DNA of 64,000 bases from Plectrocnemia conspersa (Eukaryota; Arthropoda; Insecta; Trichoptera; Polycentropodidae): the NCBI GenBank assembly GCA_009617715.1, contig VTFK01000263.1, forward strand, positions 682,001 to 746,000. The letters are read 5' to 3'. Positions 46,005 to 57,790 of the stretch are shown one piece after another. Made by a program: the position numbers and the translations under genes. Below the pieces are notes generated by a model. That model was not told the DNA's origin. It did not search any database and worked only from the letters and a program-made list of their open reading frames with translations. How positions within the stretch are numbered: position 1 is the first letter of the stretch; each line of letters opens with the position of its first letter.

Positions 46005-48222
46005 TGTATAAGAGCTAAATATACATATTTGCAAATAAAAGATTCCATCAACTGCACGAAAAGTTCGTGCGAATAAAATATAAAGTGAAATTAAAAATTA
46101 GAAGAAGATTGACAACATTATTTTTTACTCATAGTGTATATCGATTACACTTGTTTTATTTTATGAACTGTAGTTAAATATTACAAGAGTATTGTGGTAG
46201 TTTTAAATTCAAGTATGAAAATTTCAACGCGTACTGGATCTAGTAAAAAGTCTCTGAATAAGTAATGGGGTCAAAATTACATGATTACATACCTTTATTA
46301 TATGGCAGCGCGATGAAAAGCCATCTGAAGTTTTCTCATTTGTAATATGGTTTATGCTTAGTGAGACATAGTCATTGTATTAATAAATTTTGCACGTTAG
46401 TAGAATATAATACGATTTGCGGCTGATAATTCAATCTAATTATTAATTAACATTTTAATTACCTAAACATATAACATAGTAACAGAGATGTAACGTTTAC
46501 AAAATTGAGGTATTTTATTTTAAATATTTTTTATAGTCATATAAAATGTAATCAGTTACTACAAATTTCGTTAATACACTTAAAGCTCACTAGCTTTGAA
46601 CATGTAGCACTTGAAACAATCGTCTTCAAGATTTGGCGCTCGTTGAAAATCCCTGCCTTCATTCAAACAAGTATTATATTAATATAGAAGTTGCCTGCCA
46701 ACATAATAAAATAAGACCTGCCCAAGTTTGAATGCGAACACGCAATATGTCTTGCGAGTTAGTAATTCGTTTCGGTTTAAGCGCGGCTTATAACCGTTGA
46801 GTTTTATAGATCTAGTTATGCCTCAGTTTAATTGGGTTAAATCCATATAACATGTCGTTTTGAATTCCAGCTGTAAATTGGCAAACATTTGTATTGAAAA
46901 ATAGCAATTAAACCGGCAATGAAAGCTTTGCTTCAATTACGTGGAATTATGAAATTGAAAGCAATGCATTGCTTAAATTAAATTTATTTAACTTACACAG
47001 TGGCAAACATACTGTATATTTATTTTATTTTGGAAATATTTTTATTAGGATACTGTGGATATAGAACAATATTAAGCGTTGATAATAAATAAATGAAAAT
47101 TAATTTATTTTTATAGCACCCCCAATTATATTTGCGTAGATATACGAGTATTTTATATTAAACAATAAACACAAACGCTCGCTTTATTTCAAAATTCCAT
47201 TACCCAATACCCAACAAATCCCGCTAACTAAATGTTACTTCCAACGCTTGTGAATTTATCAGGGATTGTAATTCGTATGCAGCCAATTCGCCAACAACCA
47301 CTTTGTAATATTTGCATCTGGTATCCGCTATACAAAGTCAATTACGGTCAAATTTCATTACTGTCCATAAAAACAGTTCATCGGCACTGGTACGATAATT
47401 TTGTTCCATAGTACAATATATTCACATTAAACAATATGCGTATTTTACGTACGAATAGCATCACTAAAACACCCATCGAAGATTTAATATTATTGAATAT
47501 GATAAATCAAACTCTATGATATATTTAAATGATAAAATATGACATAATTCAATATGATATTTTTATATAACATTCACTGGTAATTTAGTTGAAATATATA
47601 GTTGCTATCTATTTTTGTAAAATATAATAGTAAGACACGTAATTTGAAACGAAAATGTTAGAGAACATGCGATTTTTTGTTGGCAGTGAACGCCAAAGGA
47701 CTATTTAAGAGCTAAGTTTAATTTATGAAACGTAAAAAATAATCATTCAAACCATTTTCATGCCATATAAAAGTATTTTTTTCATGTTATGAACATATTT
47801 TAATACAAAGAGATTTAAATGTTCCATTTGCTATATTGTAAATTACATATATATACAAATTATTATTTGGGTTCAAATAACAGACAAATCATCGCTTGGT
47901 CTGTCGATATCTTCAATGGGTTGGAAATTTTGAGGCTGGAGAGGCGTATTTTGGTGTACCTTGACTAAATTCAGGGATTTGCATTTACATTATACAAATA
48001 AATTTAACTCTTTGAATATAAAACTCTTGTTTTTGAAGTCTCGAATTTAAAAATAGTAATTATGAAACGAAAAATTCTTAGGGTACTAATCTAATATTTA
48101 TACAGATAAAACTATATGAATATATGCATATATATCATACATATATGATTTCATGAAATCAAAATTCGTTATGTAAACCCCCGTTCTATCCACATAATCC
48201 GTCATTGAGAGAATATTTCTTT
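46005..48222. other. Noncoding DNA with weak islands at 46600-46820 and 47210-47400
   Basis: No gene. The patches have CGGTTTAAGCGCGG (46772)-like blocks but no frame with a domain. 46910-46930 repeats the AACCGGC motif seen in other islands. Confidence 0.4.
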
Positions 48223-48668
48223 GTTGCGAAACGGTCACGGATATAATGAATCACCGGATTCTCAAGATTCCCTTTACAATGCAATACGACCTTGGACAAT
48301 GCCCATTAAGCGAACGTCGCTTTCTACTGGCGTATACATATTTCGCCGTTCCAACAAGCGTACTACAGAGATTGGCTGGATGATCAGCAAGCTTTGCAGC
48401 CATGTATACTTTGATAAAAAGCAGACAGTCACCAGCAGCCACTTAAAGACTCACCCCACCTAGCAGACGCGCCTCACCGACAGACGCAAAGATACGATCT
48501 GAGACTCCCAAACATGATCATCGCAGCAAGGAGAAACTGTCTCCATACACTTGCTTGCTGCAGGCATCTAAAATACCTTTAAGGACCTCCCACGGACATC
48601 ATCCCTGCGCCAGCTTCTCCAGCCCCGCTCGAAAAAAAAACATCTCGCCATGTATCGTCTGTCGCAAC
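48223..48668. mobile_element. Repeat family R2, copy 2 (446 bp)
   Basis: Collinear with 14417-14855 and better preserved in G+C. Ends are GTTGCGAAACGGTC and, read from the other side, GTTGCGACAGACG, an imperfect inverted repeat. Both strands are open for 60-80 codons in its first half (plus 48221-48463, minus 48442-48251) but neither translation resembles a known protein. Confidence 0.65.
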
Positions 48669-49109
48669 ATATGTAATTATAATATAAAAAACTCTCACTG
48701 GCTACAAAGTCATTTCCCCTAGGGTTCTCAATCCTTAAAACTCCAAAGGTCCAAACTTAAAAATCTGGATAGAAGGTGTGTAGTGAGTGCTTGGAACCGA
48801 TTACTGGACACTTTTAGTATCATGAAAAATCTAGCGATGGCTTTACATGTAATTTTACCCTTTATGTACTTTTGTGAGACCTTATTTTTGACATTTCGTA
48901 ATATTAAAACTAATAAAAGAAAGCGAATGACATATAATATAAAAATTGCTAAATCTTCAACCTTAATTTAAAGATTTAGCAAACGCAATTCAACAACAAA
49001 AGTTATTAATCTAAATAATTTTTATTTTTAAGTTATTCGTGTCCTTTATGATATTTAAGTTATTAGCATTTTTGAATCGAGATATTTAATTTAAGATCCC
49101 TTAGTTACC
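48669..49109. other. Noncoding DNA
   Basis: AAATCTTCAACCTTAATTTA and AAGATTTAGCAAA near 48952-48980 form a small inverted match. No gene. Confidence 0.4.
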
Positions 49110-49575
49110 AAATTCTCATTGCAAATCAATAAAGGTTGTTGAAATACCTTTATGTGAGAGTAATTGGTTCTTATCTGTTCTTGTATTCCAGCGCCTTTCT
49201 TTTAGGAGCGTTGGATTTGCTGAACTCTTGCAAAAATAGTTGTATGTCACTAAGCATGTATTTAAACTACTGAAAATTTCTATTGATAATTAAATTATTC
49301 TCAAGGTGTATGGATTTGTGTGACTTCTTCGAGAGTCACGATCTGGTCCTCTTTTTCATCTCTATTAGAGCCAGGTCAACTGCACTACTCTTCTATGGCT
49401 GTCGTCATCCAGCTTCTTAATTTGCTGGCATTGCACATTGATATCTTTTTAATGATAGCAGCTGGTCTAGTTCGTATTATTTCATTACAATATTTTTTGA
49501 TTTTTATTTTTATTTACTATATATTATTCTTGCCTAACCTGTGACGTCACGATGATAATTTAAATAATTAATTCT
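49110..49575 (-). mobile_element. Repeat family R4, copy 1
   Basis: Shares with 53690-54030, in order: GGTT.TTGAAA..CCTTTAT (49135), TTCTTGTATTCCAGCG (49179), TTTCTTTTAGGAGCGTTG (49196), GCTGGCATT (49422), AGCTGGTCTAGTT (49460), ATATTTTTTGATTTT (49489) and CCTGT..GGTCAC-like (49538). Copy 1 has about 200 bp that copy 2 lacks. On the minus strand both give LLKE.RW.TR, suggesting an antisense protein fragment; the family is not recognised. Confidence 0.6.
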
Positions 49576-50290
49576 GTTTTGAGCAGTTAACCATATTTTT
49601 GTTTCATCATATTATATATACATATACTTCAAAGAGCTACATTATAATTTTAGTAAATAACTTATACCTTAATAGATTTTAATTAATAATCTCAATATAT
49701 ATTTATAATGTAATAAAAAGTAAGACATTAGTCTCTCAGATGCATTAGAAAATAAAAGAACGCGGGTCAATTTATAAACATAAATCACTACTGCTTCGAA
49801 AACTTTGTTACTTTATATTAAATTAACTATTTTTGTATGTCAGTTTAAGTAGGGCATTTCATTTTAAATGTGAGCCAGTAAATCAAATTCAAGTAGTTTA
49901 TCATTATATATTGCCAGTTTCTAGTAGCTTAGATAATTTTTAACTCTGTTAAAGTAGATTAATAAATTTAGTTTTATGCCTTTAAAAAAAAACATGTATT
50001 AGTTCTTAATACTAAATTTCATGTATAGATTTTAAATAAAAAAAATATATTTTGTATAACCAGACATAGAAAACAACCAAATTTACCATCGTAAAAACCA
50101 TCCTACTTCTATCCAGATGTGTAATTCGCCTCACATTGCCATTTAAGACACAGACGTTTATAACCGTCGAACGCCGGTCCGTGCGAACAGTCTCCTAAAT
50201 TAACCGGCGTCTAATTTACTATCATTCCACCTTCGGATGTGCAATTTCCTAGACTTTCAAGCTTCACTCTCTCATTCCGCCGCAAACCCT
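49576..50290. other. A+T-rich DNA grading into a G+C island from 50100
   Basis: 50100-50290 is the start of an island with CGTCGAACGCCGGTCCGTGC (50166). No gene recognised. Confidence 0.4.
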
Positions 50291-50390
50291 CCGGGGCTGC
50301 ACATACAAAATCTCGATTCCATTAAAAGCACTTCGACGATTTACGACTCGTCACTCAATCCGAGACTCTATAGACGCTCTTACGACCCTT
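50291..50390 (+). repeat. Locally duplicated G+C-rich element, unit 1
   Basis: Aligned base for base (no gaps needed) with 51001-51100. Shared core: CATACAAAATCT, CCATTAAAA, and 26 identical bases from CGATTTACGACTCG through to TCACTCAATCCG, then CGACCCTT. The 61-codon plus frame 50237-50422 spans it but is not kept in unit 2. Confidence 0.85.
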
Positions 50391-51000
50391 CAAAAATACC
50401 TACATTAGGGTGGCTCCTTTAAGAATTTTCAATTTTATTTCGGGACCTCCCATGATGGTCCGGTTAGTGCAATGAGAAAAAATACGATCTCCGAACGGCT
50501 TTCTATGACTTTAAATTCAAATATATTAGAAACTGGTATCTTAGTATTCCATAAAATTATTCAAAACAAAATTATTGATTCTATATATATATATTTAATT
50601 CTAGTATTTTATAACTATTTAACTATAAAGAATGCATCTATATATGTATATTATATATTTTAATAAGGAAAAATGCATAGATATTTAATTATTGGCACGC
50701 TAAACATATTTTAAATAATAATGATATTACAGCTTATTAATAAGCAATATTTGATTTTTTTATAATTTATTTAAATTAAATAAATGTTAAATTGTTAAAT
50801 GTTAAGTAAATGTTAAATTGTCAGTTAGCTTTACTGGATATATTTTTATATTTAAAAATAGTAAATATTATGTTACATTATTTTAAGTTCAATTATGATA
50901 AATGCAAAATGATTTTTTAATTCAATATTAGTGTAGATTTATCAGTAGTAGCAATCAATTATCAGGTATTTTTTAGGCTGTTAGCACTGTAAGTTAAATC
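50391..51000. other. A+T-rich spacer between duplicated elements
   Basis: Contains small tandem reiterations of AAATGTTAAATTGTT (50782-50820). No gene. Confidence 0.5.
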
Positions 51001-51100
51001 ATCTGGGAGCTCATACAAAATCTGGATACCATTAAAAACACCTCAACGATTTACGACTCGTCACTCAATCCGTGGGTATCGCTCGACACTCGCGACCCTT
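51001..51100 (+). repeat. Locally duplicated G+C-rich element, unit 2
   Basis: Same orientation as 50291-50390 and 710 bp downstream, at the start of a longer G+C island (51000-51560). The units differ by scattered substitutions, denser after the shared CAATCCG. The strong core and weaker edges suit a duplicated regulatory element better than a transposon. Confidence 0.85.
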
Positions 51101-51163
51101 TAGCTTAAAGAACATTCGTAGGTTACGGCCCCGGGTATATTGGACGTAAAACGTTGGCCGTAA

Positions 51164-51423
51164 ATCATTCAGCCCCCGCCTTTGGAGCAGAGGTCGTTAG
51201 GGGCTATTACCTCATCCTGGGGTCGAAATCATAACTGCTCCCGGGTAATATTTAATTTTCATCTCGCACGTTCGCAAGAGCAGCAGCAGCAGCAGCAGCA
51301 GCAGGGCCCGATTAAAGTGTACACGGGGCATAAAGTTGAATTATTGTCCACCGTCACGCCATTGCGTGCCGTTTCCGAGTTTCCGAGGAGAGTTTTATTC
51401 GTCCCCAAAGTCGATGGGTAAGA
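51164..51423 (+). other. Possible exon with polyglutamine tract
   Basis: After TAA at 51161 the plus frame is open to TAA at 51420-51422, crossing (CAG)8, which would encode eight or nine glutamines, then GPIKVYTGHKVELL. The frame ends within CGATGGGTAAGAAG, a good match to a 5' splice donor (GTAAGA at 51418). The acceptor side is weak (ATCATTCAG at 51164-51172). No domain is recognised and there is no ATG. It may equally be a conserved noncoding island with a CAG repeat. Confidence 0.25.
51281..51304 (+). repeat. (CAG)8 trinucleotide repeat
   Basis: Eight uninterrupted CAG units inside a G+C island. Confidence 0.97.
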
Positions 51424-52789
51424 AGAGTTATGCGGGAATCACATGCTTAGGTGTCGTTTGATGTGCCGAATTTACATCGGGGACGTGCGCGACGTTGATG
51501 TTTCAATTTAAGCTCACTGATGGGCGTGTAAGAAGCGAAAATGTGAAAAAAGATTGAGATGAATCTAGGGTTTTTTCAGGGCTTTAGATCTTTGTGATAC
51601 TGTATTAGTGTAATGGAAATTAGAGAATTTAATGCAGGATAGAACATATTGTATATACCGGTATTGAAATATTAAATTATTAATATTTTAAGACCATATA
51701 CTTATCTTGCTTAGTATCATTTTATCATAAGTAGTGCTCTTAAAAACTACTACCAGCTGGTTACTAACCAATATGTTACATTTCTTTGTTAAATAATTTA
51801 TTAATTTAGTATTTTTTTATTGTATTTTTCATCTTTCCGCATTTTTGCAATTCGTTTCTCAACTGATGTAAAGCATATGTCTGTAATAACATGTCAAAGG
51901 TTTCTAGATGCCAGATCAACTCCTCTGTGAGAATTTACGCTTGTAAATGTCGGCATGGCTTTATGGATCTAGAATTTTGTCTCTAGTAAATTTAAAAAAT
52001 ATCTGTATATTATTTTCTATATGGCAAATAGAGTCGTCTGTTTAATACTTGCATGCGATAGTTGTGACCAGTCTAAGCCGTCACGCTTTTAATAATTTAT
52101 ATATATATCCAATTAAAGCTGCGATTTGTATTGTATAAAACTCATATCTCTCAAGGCTTTCATTTTTGTTTGGGATAAACAATACCTTTTAGGTATTGGT
52201 GTATCATATGTTTATTAATTTATTACTTAATGTGCATATTTATAAAATCAGTTATAAATGTTTTTGAAAGTATAAATAAATCTAGAGGTAAATTTTAATA
52301 ATAGACGTTAATTACTAATCACGTTCTTGTCAAGACTCGACTATAAACTAATCCCATTACAGCATTAATATCCCTCAATTGGTCCATCTGGTTCTATATA
52401 ATCACATGTTATTGTATCCAATATTGTGGTTAGTTCGAGCAACGTCAACACAGCGCACAACAACCATTCAATATCGTAATTGGACGGCTATACTAAGAAC
52501 TTTAAAGTTCTATGATCCATTTTAAATTTATTTTATTGTATAAATATACGTTAAGTTTTAGATATTGCAATTAAGGTACTTTAATAATTTATAACTTAAA
52601 TGATGAATTTTTAACTTATTATTTACGAATCTTTAAATTGTATATTTTTAATGTAAATAATGAAATCTCTAGTGAAAAAAGTACTATGACTAAGAAAAAA
52701 AAAATATTGGCGATTGTTATACACCATAGATGCATTTACAGCTTATTTCATATTTTCGTGAAAAATCTATTTTTGGGACTCCAGCTGAG
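51424..52789. other. Noncoding DNA
   Basis: The island fades by about 51560; afterwards A+T-rich without recognised features. The minus strand at 51890-51990 is locally protein-like but broken by stops. Confidence 0.4.
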
Positions 52790-53260
52790 CGGCAATTTTA
52801 GAAACGATAATGAAAACTTGAGTAATGTTTCCTAGCCGCCTGAGACATTAATCTTCGGCCGTCGTGTTTTTCTACACTATTTCGTAGTATTTGTATTGTG
52901 CACGTAGAATTCGGCAAAGAATAGCCGTTTCTTGTTAAGTCGGAATTAATAATGTGAAAAGTTGAGAGGCGAAATGAAATAAGGACGTTTATGAATTGCC
53001 TTAGTTCCGTTGGAATCTGACGAGAGTTTTCCGCGCGATGAGTAAAACTGACGAATTTCCGCCCCCGCTCTCCGATTCGAAGCGCGTGCAATTTTCCGAG
53101 AAAAGTTTAGCCCCTTCCATTCTTTGGTTGTCGTTTCTTTCTGAAACTCTTCTTCTTCTTAGCTTTCTGCATCGGAATGCTTTAATAGCTATAAGGCGGA
53201 ACAGGTATAAATCAAGTTGAAATCCCCATTCGAAGTGTTGTAATTTAGAGCCGATGTTGC
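52790..53260. other. G+C-rich island, open on both strands
   Basis: A 97-codon minus frame (53091-52798) and a 60-codon plus frame (53038-53220) overlap here. Neither has a recognisable domain or splice context. CG dinucleotides and unique-looking sequence suggest conserved noncoding DNA. Confidence 0.35.
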
Positions 53261-53689
53261 CGATTGGATAATAAATTAACTGAGATCTTTGAGGTTAATG
53301 AATATATTATTCAATTCAAATAGTTTCAAGGGTCCAACTTAGACTATTTGCTCTGCATCTTATATATTAATGACAAAAATATGGAGTTACAAATTTTATT
53401 TTGTGTGCAGATGATTTAAATTGTTTAAATGCGTTTAATCTGCTGCAGACTTTTATCTATATAGTGATATAGATTCTCTATTGAGATAAGCTTTCGTCTA
53501 ATATCTACCCTTTAGTGTCACATTGTGTTATTTTCAGATTATTCTTACGACCTCGCTTGGAACATTTTGGCTAGAGAAACTTCCACTAAAATTACGGAAT
53601 CACTTTTAAGAGCATGTGTAGGTTCACTGATCACTTTGACACTTTGGTTTTCAGTATTCTTCAATTAGAATCTATAATTTGCAAACTCT
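53261..53689. other. Noncoding DNA
   Basis: A+T-rich; nothing recognised. Confidence 0.4.
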
Positions 53690-54030
53690 AAATAAGCAAA
53701 TACTTACTCTTATTAAAAAAACTTTAAAAAAGGTTATTGAAAGACCTTTATAAGAGGATATTTAGTTATTACCATTCTTGTATCCCAGCGTTTTTCTTTT
53801 AGAAGCGTTGCGATACAATTCGCTATATATACGCTGGCATTTCTATTTAATGTCAGAAACAAGGAGCTGGTCTAGTTAATATTTTTTGATTTTAATATTG
53901 TAAGATTCTTAAAAAATAATACATAGTAAATGTATTTTTTTTGCATAATACTATGTATTGTTTTTGGACTATTGTAACACATAAGAACCACCTGTTAGGT
54001 CACAATGGTTTTATTTAAATTTAAATAGAA
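53690..54030 (-). mobile_element. Repeat family R4, copy 2
   Basis: Matches 49110-49575 over two blocks, 53735-53840 and 53855-53900, and again at 53988-54010. Between the second and third lies an AT-rich hairpin segment (53918-53959) absent from copy 1. On the minus strand it gives LLKEKRWDTR. Confidence 0.6.
53918..53959. repeat. Hairpin with 11 bp arms inside R4 copy 2
   Basis: AATACATAGTA (53918-53928) and TACTATGTATT (53949-53959) are exact inverse complements with a 20 bp loop. Since copy 1 lacks this stretch it may be a tiny insertion with inverted ends. Confidence 0.8.
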
Positions 54031-55299
54031 TTATAATATATAATTACTGTCTTTTATATAATATTTATATTTGTTGTATAAGTATATCCAATATTAGGAT
54101 TTTTTATTACTTTAATATGCATTAATTATTTATTGGTTAATCTCAACGATAAATTTAAATAATTCACATCTTGGAATTTATAGAAATAATTTTATCAATA
54201 ATTATATATACATAAATGAAAAAGATAGTATTTATTAATATGTCTCTGATTCACTAGGTACATAATCCGTTTTATAATCATCTCAAATCCGAGCCGCAAT
54301 AATATTTAGGGTTGAAATACATAGAAATGTATGGATTGCTTTATATTATATGGTCCATGTAGTAAATATATTGAATGTAAAGTAAAACAAGATTTTGCAG
54401 AGAATGGGTAAAATGTCCCTTAAGATTTGCTGGTGGTCAATATTATATTATGTTATTAATATTAATTTTCGCTCTAAATTAAGGGTAGTGATTCGAATTA
54501 TTATTTCTCATGAGAGATAAATTATGTGTAGTATTTACTAATTTAGTAAAAGGAACTAGGGGAATGTTAAAGTCCAAGTTTGTAGTTATTGTATCTTACT
54601 AGTGAAACAATAAGCAAAGATATTATGAAATTAGTATAAATTAAATTATATTTTTAATAAAAATACAAAAATAGCTACATATATTAGGAATTAAGGCAAA
54701 CGAGCATACAAATGTTTGTGTGATATTTTTCCTAAGAAATCAAAAACAAAAAGGAAGATGTTAAAAAATATATATGTAGAACAATTAGCATATGGTTTTA
54801 AAAATATTATAGACTATTAATTACAATTTACCTTAATAATTAGACATAAAAATATTTTATATATAATATAAATATATATTTTAGTAATAAATACTGAAAA
54901 ATATATTGGACGTACAACGAATTACTCTGAATGTAGCAATCCTTCAAGGCATATTATAAAGTGTTAGATCAGGCAATCTCAATTATTTTAAGTGGATTAT
55001 AATATTATTTTACCCATAAATCATTATAATAAATAATTAGTCTGTTCCAATAATGTAATTTATATCCAATTTTTCACTTTCATATTATCGCATTATAAGT
55101 AAAATATTTATAAACTGTTTAATAATTAATCGTCTATTACATACTAAATAATAAATTAAAAAAATATCTATAGTGTTTAATTGTATCAATACATTATAAC
55201 CATATACTGCATAGAAAAATTGGTAATATAGTGCAACTGCTATATTTAGTTTTTCACAATACAAGATCATTTAAATTTAAGTTGATGTAAATCTTTTAT
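54031..55299. other. A+T-rich noncoding DNA
   Basis: No gene, RNA or repeat family recognised. Confidence 0.5.
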
Positions 55300-55800
55300 C
55301 ATTCACCGTCAGGAATTCATTCGGCCAACCGTTTTTATTTATTAAAGTTATTTGACGAACGTTTTTGTTAAACAAATCTACACATATTGTGTACTTATAC
55401 TCGCGTGTGGGAATGTATATATGAAACCAACCGCGTGTTCCGAATTAAAATAATATTTTCGTAATTTCCGCGTGTTATCTGTCGCCCGCACAATTTCCCC
55501 CAAAAATGCGCCCGAATACGTCTCGCGGACAATTTTTCAACCCGCGCACATACCCTCGAACGGCTTCAAATTAGGAACGAACGAGAGGAATATATATGTT
55601 CTATTCCGATGGCAAAAAGCATCCGAGCAGAAATCGTAGGATAGAGAGGAAGGCTGGCAAAATGTGCGGATATTAGTTTCATATTGTAATTCAACGTGTG
55701 TGGAAATAACCGAACCCAGCGACGCTTCTCTCTCACACATTCACACCCATATTTTACCGTATTCAATGAAATAATATAAGTCGATGGCATAATATAAATA
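55300..55800. other. G+C-richer island
   Basis: Contains CCGCGTGTTATCTGTCGCCC (55468) and AATGCGCCCGAATACG (55505). Two overlapping minus frames of 67 and 74 codons (55740-55537 and 55790-55566) cover it, in different frames, with no domain. Candidate conserved noncoding DNA. Confidence 0.35.
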
Positions 55801-56729
55801 TAAGTCGTGTAGTCTCAAAACCCTTTGAGTAAATGTTAAAGGTGTTACCAAAAAATATTCACAAGCGTTGCGTTGCGCGGTTTTCAATTTATTTATTCAT
55901 TTATGTGTTCATGTAACAATAATTAAAAATTATTATATTTTAATTTTCTTAATATTAATTTAATAACATTTACATTAACTGAGACACTTTAATAAATTCA
56001 ACTTAACTGAGACAATTTAATAAAATAATTTCTCTGTAACGATAACATTAAGTCAAAAGCTCGATTCCACTCATAATGTAGATTAAAGTTGAGTCTTAAA
56101 AAAACCTTTTAGGCTCTTTAAGACTTAATACTAATTGAAAAAAAGCATCGTGAACTTAAAAATCTTGTAAAAAAATAAAATAAGCGAAATTATAAATAAA
56201 CTAAAATAAATTTTCGTTAGACTTTAATTGCATAAAATTATTAAAAGAGCTTAATGCTACTGACGATTGATTTTTTTTACATACTTCTGGCTTGTGAATA
56301 ACAAAATTTCTACTATATTATTTGTCTGAACTTTTAAAAAACTTAAAATCTAAATTGGGCTTCATATAAAGATTTAAATAACTAAAAATGGTAATTTACT
56401 GTATTTTTTATTTAGTTATATATTGATATAAATAACTTTTATACATGAGTAAAAAAAAGCAATTACCACTTTTATTTGTAAAAAAAGTAAATAAAAGCTT
56501 AGATTGTTAATTAAATGCTTTTATTATATTCTTAGAAATTAGAGTTAAGCTGTAAATTTTGATTGTAACATACAGTTTTAGGAATGAATAACTAAGATAA
56601 ACGTAAATTTAATAATTATATATTTAATGTATTGCTAATTTAACTAATTGTATATACACTTAACAAAGCAGATATAAAACATAAACTTAAACATATTTAG
56701 AATATAATTTTTTTATTATTATAATTTAT
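55801..56729. other. A+T-rich noncoding DNA
   Basis: Only the tandem repeat below is notable. Confidence 0.5.
55975..56026. repeat. Tandem duplication, period 28 bp
   Basis: TTAACTGAGACACTTTAATA at 55975 and TTAACTGAGACAATTTAATA at 56003 begin two adjacent units. Confidence 0.85.
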
Positions 56730-57790
56730 TTCTTAATGTACGAATGTATCTCTTTATACCATTTAAAAAATCCGCTACATTTTTACTTCTGTGGATCGTT
56801 CTTGGAACACTATTATATAAATTTACACATCCGTACAATATTCCCCTGGCCGTACTCATTTTCTTATACCTATCTACCCTTGAATTATTTATATTTTTAG
56901 TATTAAATCTAAGTACATTTTAATCTACTAATAAATACTCTGGTAAAATATTATTTTCTAATTTACATATGAAAACTAAAACATTCATCTTTAATATTTA
57001 TCGATTATCTAACTATTACAATCATTCAATTATGCTTCTATAACAAGTAAATTTATTTTTATATTTTGCTCCATTTTGTAATATTGCAACATCATTTAAT
57101 ATAATTTATTAGGTTATATTAAATATTGTTGCAGTAGGGCAATATAAATATTGCCCTATTGCAACAATTTTTTATTTTTTTATTTATACTTAACATATTT
57201 ATCATCTCAGATAGCATACCTTTTTTCCACCATTTTATTTATTATGTGATTACAATCTTCTTCAAAATCTATTTTTTTATCTATAAATATTTATAATAAA
57301 GTTATTTATAACTATTTTAATATTATTATCAAACATATGTTTCTGAATAATAATTATATATTTAGTTTTATTGTCATTCAGCTTAAGCTCATAATTTTTT
57401 AACCATCTTTCTATTACACTTAATTCTCTATTAACGTATGCAATAAATTAAAGTATCGTCTGCATACAGATCCTTTCATATGATTTACTTTATTATTAAT
57501 TACTATTATAAACAACAATGATCCTTATTTGGTACACCGTGAAATATTATTTTATCTTTGGAATAAGCATAATTTATTAAAACTTTTAGCTTTTTTTTTA
57601 AATAATCATCAAACCGTCGTGAAATTATTTAACTTATATTTTTTTCTCTAATTTCTTTGACATTAACACAATACTTCTGTCTATTGTTTCAAAAGCTCTC
57701 TTAAAATCCAAAAAAACTGCTTCAATGAAATATAATACAATGTCTCTGTGATATGTTTTTTTTTCTGAATTTCGATTGTTGCTCACACAA
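56730..57790 (-). pseudogene. Non-LTR reverse transcriptase relic with YADD
   Basis: From 57770 downward on the minus strand: EAVFLDFKRAFETIDRSIVL (about 57725-57665; the vFlDf.kAFDtid motif with the first catalytic Asp), a decayed GVPxG region, LYADDTLIY (57469-57443; catalytic YADD intact), IERWLKNYELKLNDNKTKY (about 57412-57360), and near the end VDRYKKMSTARGILYGCVNL and YNSVPRTIHRSKNVADF (56880-56760), the usual C-terminal LYN.LP..I......F block. The order fits Jockey/CR1-like retrotransposons. Many stops interrupt it, and 57125-57200 contains a hairpin insertion. It differs in sequence from the Jockey relics at 19.5 and 38 kb. Confidence 0.8.
57125..57168. repeat. 44 bp hairpin within the reverse transcriptase relic
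   Basis: ATTGTTGCAGTAGGGCAATA pairs with TATTGCCCTATTGCAACAAT with one G/T mismatch and a loop of a few bases. It interrupts the relic between the YADD region and the C-terminal block. Confidence 0.9.
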
